A stretch of DNA of 52,651 nt from Streptomyces sp. rh34 (GTDB lineage Bacteria; Actinomycetota; Actinomycetes; Streptomycetales; Streptomycetaceae): NCBI RefSeq assembly GCF_002551245.1, contig NZ_NTGZ01000016.1, positions 1-52,651 of the forward strand, written 5' to 3'. Made by a program: the position numbers and the translations under genes. Each line of letters opens with the position of its first letter. Positions within the stretch are counted from its first letter, which is position 1. The notes beneath the pieces were generated by a model. It saw nothing but the letters and a program-made list of their open reading frames with translations. It was not told the DNA's origin and did not search any database. Positions 49,516-52,651 of this stretch are shown here, in pieces.

Positions 49516-50058
49516 TCAGGCGTTGTTGCGTGGGACCCGGAGGGACACGGGCTCGTCCTGCCCGTCCCACACCACCCGGATCACAGCCGGAACGTGGTGC
49601 GCCAGATCGCCCATCATCATGAACCGGTACCGCTCGTTCTCACCCAGCGACAGATCCGCTGGCCAGGTCGTCATCGCCGGGTATTCTTCCGCCGTCCGGA
49701 TGTTCTGAGCCGGGGAAGCCCCGTGGTTGGTCAGAAGGAAGACGCTCCCGGTCTGATACTCAACCCGCAGATCGACCCGAGGCCGACCGGCCTCCTCCTC
49801 AGCGGCGCGCCGCTCCTCGGCCTCCCTGCGCTGGTCGGCCAGAGTCGCCTCGGCGACCGCCGTCGACCGCTCCGCCGCGATCCGGGAGAGCTTCGCTTCC
49901 TTCACGGACTCCTCAGCGGCGTTGGCCGATCGCCGCCCGTCTCTCTGCGCCCTGATGCTGAACACCAGGGCTATCGCCGCCAGCACGAACGCGGCCCAGG
50001 CGGGCGCGTCCCCCCACTCCCACGATGCGGCCCACGACCGCGCGTCTCGCCAGTTCAT
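49516..50058 (-). CDS. Membrane-anchored coiled-coil hypothetical protein
   Basis: 180 residues. One N-terminal transmembrane helix (APAWAAFVLAAIALVFSIRA), a coiled coil (EESVKEAKLSRIAAERSTAVAEATLADQRREAEERRAAEEEAG) and a beta-rich C-terminal domain (RVDLRVEYQTGSVFLLTNHGASPAQNIRTAEEY), a pattern I have seen in Streptomyces proteins of unknown role. An in-frame ATG at 50100 overlaps the upstream gene by 20 bases and would add 14 residues; it is a plausible coupled start. Confidence 0.65.
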   Translation of the reverse strand: MNWRDARSWAASWEWGDAPAWAAFVLAAIALVFSIRAQRDGRRSANAAEESVKEAKLSRIAAERSTAVAEATLADQRREAEERRAAEEEAGRPRVDLRVEYQTGSVFLLTNHGASPAQNIRTAEEYPAMTTWPADLSLGENERYRFMMMGDLAHHVPAVIRVVWDGQDEPVSLRVPRNNA

Positions 50059-50080
50059 GAGCGGACCGTACCGCCGAAGC

Positions 50081-50293
50081 TCAGCCTGCACCCCACTCAT
50101 GGGCGCGGCCGCCCCGCCACTCCACCCACGCCGGATCGTCCAGCAACAGATCCGGATCCAGCAACCCCGCGTCCGCGAGGAACACCACCAGGTCGTGATC
50201 CGAGTGGGCCAGCCCCAGGATCCGCCCCCGCACGGTGACGCGCCGGCCGCCCGTGGACGACGGCCGGTGCACGACGATCGGTGCCTGCTCCAT
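50081..50293 (-). CDS. Small conserved Streptomyces protein (paralogue of 12456-12674)
   Basis: 70 residues: PIVVHRPSSTGGRRVTVRGRILGLAHSDHDLVVFLADAG...EWRGGRAHEWG. It aligns end to end with the chromosomal gene at 12456-12674. Here it follows a DUF6233 gene, the partner usually seen in Streptomyces. Function unknown. Confidence 0.75.
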   Translation of the reverse strand: MEQAPIVVHRPSSTGGRRVTVRGRILGLAHSDHDLVVFLADAGLLDPDLLLDDPAWVEWRGGRAHEWGAG

Positions 50294-50319
50294 ACCCCCA
50301 GGGTGCCGCGACTCGTCGG

Positions 50320-50655
50320 TCACAGCAGCCCGAGGGCCGTGTCCGGCCGGCACAGCTGGCACGCCAGCCCCGTGTCCGCGGCAAGGAGACGCCGGGCCTC
50401 GTCCACTGAGATCGCCCGTACCCGCGCGCCCACCGGCTGGCAGAAGCCCTGATGCACCGCGGCCGGGCCACCGGCCGCGCCGATCCCGCCCTGCAACACC
50501 CAGTCCGGTGGCGATGCAGGAGGTAGGCGGGCCGCGCGTTCCGCAAGGCGCCGTTCCTCGGCTGCGATCCAGTCGCGGGTGCGGGCGAGGTCCCGTTCCT
50601 GGACGCGCTCCAGGAAGCGGAGCAGGTCGAGGCGCGGGACCGCCTGTTCGTTCAT
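50320..50655 (-). CDS. DUF6233 family protein
   Basis: 111 residues. Helical N-terminal part (RLDLLRFLERVQERDLARTRDWIAAEERRLAERAA), then PDWVLQGGIG, VHQGFC, and the typical end EARRLLAADTGLACQLCRPDTALGLL with a CxLCRPDTALG motif. The family is abundant in Streptomyces and of unknown role. It is the second gene of the minus-strand set, after the HTH gene. Confidence 0.8.
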   Translation of the reverse strand: MNEQAVPRLDLLRFLERVQERDLARTRDWIAAEERRLAERAARLPPASPPDWVLQGGIGAAGGPAAVHQGFCQPVGARVRAISVDEARRLLAADTGLACQLCRPDTALGLL

Positions 50656-50665
50656 GCGTTCGATT

Positions 50666-50914
50666 CTACGAGCGAGGTGGCGACTGCTCGCCTTCGGGCC
50701 TGCCGGCCAAGTCAGTACGCTGCCCCTGCCTCGACTTCCGCCCCGCGAAATACGGGCGCGCCAGCCGATAGTCCACCGCGCTCGACCGGCCGACCGGCAC
50801 CACGGGCGGGAACCCCTCGTCGGACTTCGCCAGCTGCGAGATGCGCTGATGGGTGATCTTCTCCACTACCCCATCGGTCACCAGGCGCCGGGCCAGCTCC
50901 CGGAACGACAGCAT
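50666..50914 (-). CDS. Small DNA-binding protein, likely local repressor
   Basis: 82 residues from the ATG at 50914 (GGAGGG eight bases before). SFRELARRLVTDGVVEKITHQRISQLAKSDEGFPPVVPVGRSSAVDYRLARPYFAGR has the layout of a helix-turn-helix with a wing, similar to prophage AlpA-like or excisionase-type regulators. A 28-bp palindrome lies directly upstream, probably its operator. It is divergent from the gene at 51081. Confidence 0.7.
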   Translation of the reverse strand: MLSFRELARRLVTDGVVEKITHQRISQLAKSDEGFPPVVPVGRSSAVDYRLARPYFAGRKSRQGQRTDLAGRPEGEQSPPRS

Positions 50915-50958
50915 CTCGGGCCCTCCTTCGTCGTCGGCCACAGGGCACCATTCTCCCT

Positions 50959-50986
50959 GACTTCGTTGCCATATGGCAAGGAAGTC
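50959..50986. promoter_or_regulatory. 28-bp operator palindrome between divergent genes
   Basis: The centre TTGCCATATGGCAA (50966-50979) is a perfect palindrome. One unmatched base on each side is followed by GACTTC (50959-50964) and GAAGTC (50981-50986), also complementary. A further half-site TTGCCAA lies about 20 bases to the right. Well placed to control both the HTH gene and the gene at 51081. Confidence 0.7.
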
Positions 50987-51080
50987 GCTACGGTCGTACT
51001 TGCCAACAGATCGGCCCCGGGCGGAGTTCGTACCTCTGCCCGGGGCCAGCCATCCCCCTGTGTCACCAGGAGGTATGACC

Positions 51081-51506
51081 GTGTCCGACCCTACCGACCG
51101 CGCCCAGGCTGAAGAAGCCCTGCGCCGCGCGGCCACCGCCGACCAGACGGCCACCGCCCCCCGCTTACTCCTCGACATCGCCGACCGGCTCACCACCATC
51201 CGGCCAGCCAGCCCGATCCTCCCCCCACGCCGCGCCGCCCTCGCCCTCCGCTACGCGACGGACGCCGCCGGGTACGACACCCCGGCCAGCCACACCCTGG
51301 AGCGGGCGCTGCTCCGGGCGATGCCGGAGATCACCCGGCCGATCACCCGCGGCGAGTACGCGCTGCTTCTCCGCAAGGCCGGGCGGGTGGCCGAGCTGCA
51401 CCGGCAGGCCGCCGCCGACTACGGGCGCGGCCCCCGGCCCGCCGACGCCCGCAACGCGCTCGCTCACGCCCGCACGTCGGGCAACGCGTCCGCGCCCATC
51501 CGCTGA
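51081..51506 (+). CDS. Hypothetical protein with a TTA codon
   Basis: 141 residues from the GTG at 51081. The AGGAGG at about 51069-51074 abuts the ATG at 51075 too closely and fits the GTG instead. Helical (RAQAEEALRRAATADQTATAPRLLLDIADRLTTI...HTLERALLRAMPEITRPITRGEYALLLRKAGRVAELHRQ). Codon 29 is TTA, a marker of bldA-dependent translation. No family recognised. Confidence 0.65.
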   Translation: MSDPTDRAQAEEALRRAATADQTATAPRLLLDIADRLTTIRPASPILPPRRAALALRYATDAAGYDTPASHTLERALLRAMPEITRPITRGEYALLLRKAGRVAELHRQAAADYGRGPRPADARNALAHARTSGNASAPIR

Positions 51507-51562
51507 ACCACCCGGCCGGGCGCACCCGCTGCGCCCGGCCGGCCACGCCCCCGGAGCACCCC

Positions 51563-51640
51563 ATGCGCTTCCTGTACCTGCTCGCCTTCGTCTGGGCGGT
51601 CGCCCTCCCGACCTTCCTGATCGCGAGGGCCCTCGGATGA
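51563..51640 (+). CDS. Tiny membrane peptide
   Basis: 25 residues, almost one transmembrane helix (FLYLLAFVWAVALPTFLIARAL). GGAG ribosome site and a 4-base overlap with the next start support translation. Unknown. Confidence 0.45.
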   Translation: MRFLYLLAFVWAVALPTFLIARALG

Positions 51641-52503
51641 CCCGCACCCGCACCGTCGAACGCAGCCGCCTCGTCCCGCACACCATCGACGGCACCACCC
51701 ACCTCGTCCTCGACCGCTACAAGGTCGACGTCCCGCAGCCCCCGCGCGACTGGGACCGCGTTGTGCTGACCGGGGTCACCGCGGCTGCCGCCATGATCGG
51801 CGTCGCCTCGGTCCTCTGGTCGACCGCGAGCATCGGCAGCCTCCTCGACCTCGTCGTCCCCCTCACCGCCGCCGCGTACGCCGCAGCCCTCGTCTTCGAC
51901 CTCGTGTGGCTGTCCTGCATGGCCCTGGAGTGGCTCGCCCGCTACGACCAGGAGCGCGCCGCTCTCCCGCGCCGCGCCGGGTACATGGCCCTCGGCATCG
52001 CCATGGGCGCGGTCGGCGCCCACGGCTGGATCTCCGGCGAGTTCGCGATCGGCTGCGTCGCCGCAACGGTGTCCGGCCTCGCGAAGGTCATGTGGACCGT
52101 CGTGCTGCGCCACCACGCCAAGCCCCTCGACAGCCACACCCAGCAGTGGGTCGACGCCGAGCGCGCGAAGGCGGGCGGCCGCCTCGCGATGGTCTCCGTC
52201 CGCCGCGAGCTCACCCGCGCCGAGCAGGCCGTCGCCGCCGAGCGGGCCGCGATCTCCGGAGCCTCCGGAGAGGCTCCGGAGAACGATCCGGAATCTCCGG
52301 AGGGCAAGGAGGAGGCTCCGGACGAGCAGCAGCAGCCGCCCGCCACTGGGCCGATGACCATTGCGGATGCCGTCCGGATGGCGCTCTCCTGCGGCATCTC
52401 GGATCCGGAGAAGGTCCTGCGCTACGTCCGCCAGGTCGCCGACGCGAACGCCAAGGAGGAGAGCGTCCTCCGGACCCTCCGGATGGAACGGAAGGCAGCA
52501 TGA
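51637..52503 (+). CDS. SpdB-like multi-helix membrane protein
   Basis: 288 residues. Four hydrophobic helices between about 40 and 155 (VVLTGVTAAAAMIGVASVLWS, LLDLVVPLTAAAYAAALVFDLVWLSCMALEW, AGYMALGIAMGAVGAHGWI, IGCVAATVSGLAKVMWTVVL), then a soluble part with an acidic Glu/Pro linker encoded by CTCCGGAG repeats, and a helical end (MTIADAVRMALSCGISDPEKVLRYVRQVADANA). It resembles spread-type membrane proteins of conjugative Streptomyces plasmids; this comparison is from memory. Confidence 0.55.
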   Translation: MTRTRTVERSRLVPHTIDGTTHLVLDRYKVDVPQPPRDWDRVVLTGVTAAAAMIGVASVLWSTASIGSLLDLVVPLTAAAYAAALVFDLVWLSCMALEWLARYDQERAALPRRAGYMALGIAMGAVGAHGWISGEFAIGCVAATVSGLAKVMWTVVLRHHAKPLDSHTQQWVDAERAKAGGRLAMVSVRRELTRAEQAVAAERAAISGASGEAPENDPESPEGKEEAPDEQQQPPATGPMTIADAVRMALSCGISDPEKVLRYVRQVADANAKEESVLRTLRMERKAA

Positions 52504-52651
52504 GCAACGGCAAGCCGATTATCCCGACGCGGATCATTCCCGGGGGAGTACCGCTCCCGTCCGGCCCGCCGCCGCTCGGCGCGGTACCCCCGTGGCGCGC
52601 CCCGGCCCCGGAAGCACCCCCGCCGCCGCCCCCGCCCGCACCGCCCGCGGT
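52500..52651 (+). CDS. Pro-rich protein, N-terminal fragment (runs off the window)
   Basis: Begins MSNGKPIIPTRIIPGGVPLP and continues into a long Pro/Ala stretch; about 50 residues are visible. The start overlaps the previous gene by 4 bases. Similar Pro-rich starts are found in proteins beside Spd genes of Streptomyces plasmids, but the fragment is too short to name. Confidence 0.5.
   Translation, partial: MSNGKPIIPTRIIPGGVPLPSGPPPLGAVPPWRAPAPEAPPPPPPPAPPA

Larger units (their letters stand above)
29656..52651. mobile_element. Temperate-phage-like element, left part (runs off the window)
   Basis: It starts at the shared tRNA core and carries its own integrase facing the att site, an XRE repressor with divergent early promoter, then recombination genes (YqaJ, ERF, DnaQ-like, RuvC-like), WhiB, a DnaB/RepA-like helicase and HNH proteins. 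This is the early region of an actinophage. No structural, terminase or lysis gene is present in this window, so a defective prophage or phage-plasmid hybrid cannot be excluded. Confidence 0.85.

Overview
The window is high-GC DNA with typical Streptomyces gene content: WhiB, DUF6233, DUF2277, DUF2637 and RRQRL-type proteins, GTG starts and short gene overlaps. It begins with 28 bases that contain the Tn5 mosaic-end sequencing adaptor, so base 1 is an artificial contig end. The true genome starts at about base 29.

Region 1 (29-15177) is ordinary chromosome. It holds a serpin cut by the contig end, a GNAT acetyltransferase, a drug exporter fused to a MarR-like domain, a membrane-anchored peptidoglycan-binding protein, a HAD phosphatase, a FetB-like permease, a secreted HNH/DUF1524 nuclease, a PhoD-type phosphatase, DoxX, a Cu/Zn superoxide dismutase-like protein, DedA, DUF2277, small conserved proteins, a histidine phosphatase, a second GNAT and a SnoaL-like protein. 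It ends in a perfect 16-bp hairpin.

Region 2 (15182-29699) is a complete actinomycete integrative and conjugative element (AICE) of the pSAM2 type. It is bounded by a 44-bp direct repeat equal to the 3' half of a tRNA gene on the minus strand (anticodon loop CUUACAA, probably tRNA-Val(UAC)). Order: small basic protein, methyltransferase and divergent GntR regulator with three copies of one palindromic operator, a cluster of small spread-type proteins (DUF6284, DUF2637, RRQRL zinc protein, DUF6251), an FtsK/TraSA-like DNA translocase, Prim-Pol and DUF3631 ATPase replication genes, an iteron cluster, excisionase and tyrosine integrase. Between the integrase and the right att site sits a foreign-looking lower-GC gene whose C-terminus has the RNxxxHG motif of DUF4209/HEPN-like proteins, probably cargo.

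Region 3 (29656 to the end) is the left part of a temperate-phage-like element in the same tRNA site, directly abutting the AICE. It has its own unrelated tyrosine integrase, an XRE repressor with a divergent early promoter, then a long, tightly overlapping early operon: YqaJ exonuclease, ERF annealing protein, DnaQ-like exonuclease, RuvC-like resolvase, an HNH-like protein, a WhiB fused to the same HNH-like module, DUF2303, a DnaB/RepA-like helicase, an HNH nuclease and many small zinc-ribbon proteins. Past 49.5 kb come a minus-strand cluster (DUF6233 and others), a palindromic operator and SpdB-like membrane genes. No capsid, portal or terminase gene lies in the window. The complete tRNA and the third att copy should lie beyond the right end.

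The most interesting features are the tandem AICE-prophage array at one tRNA, the DUF4209/HEPN-like cargo gene, 10-bp-phased CTTCCGAG repeats shared by the prophage att arm and its early promoter, the three GntR operators, the WhiB/HNH-like fusion, and candidate AICE origin and transfer sites.
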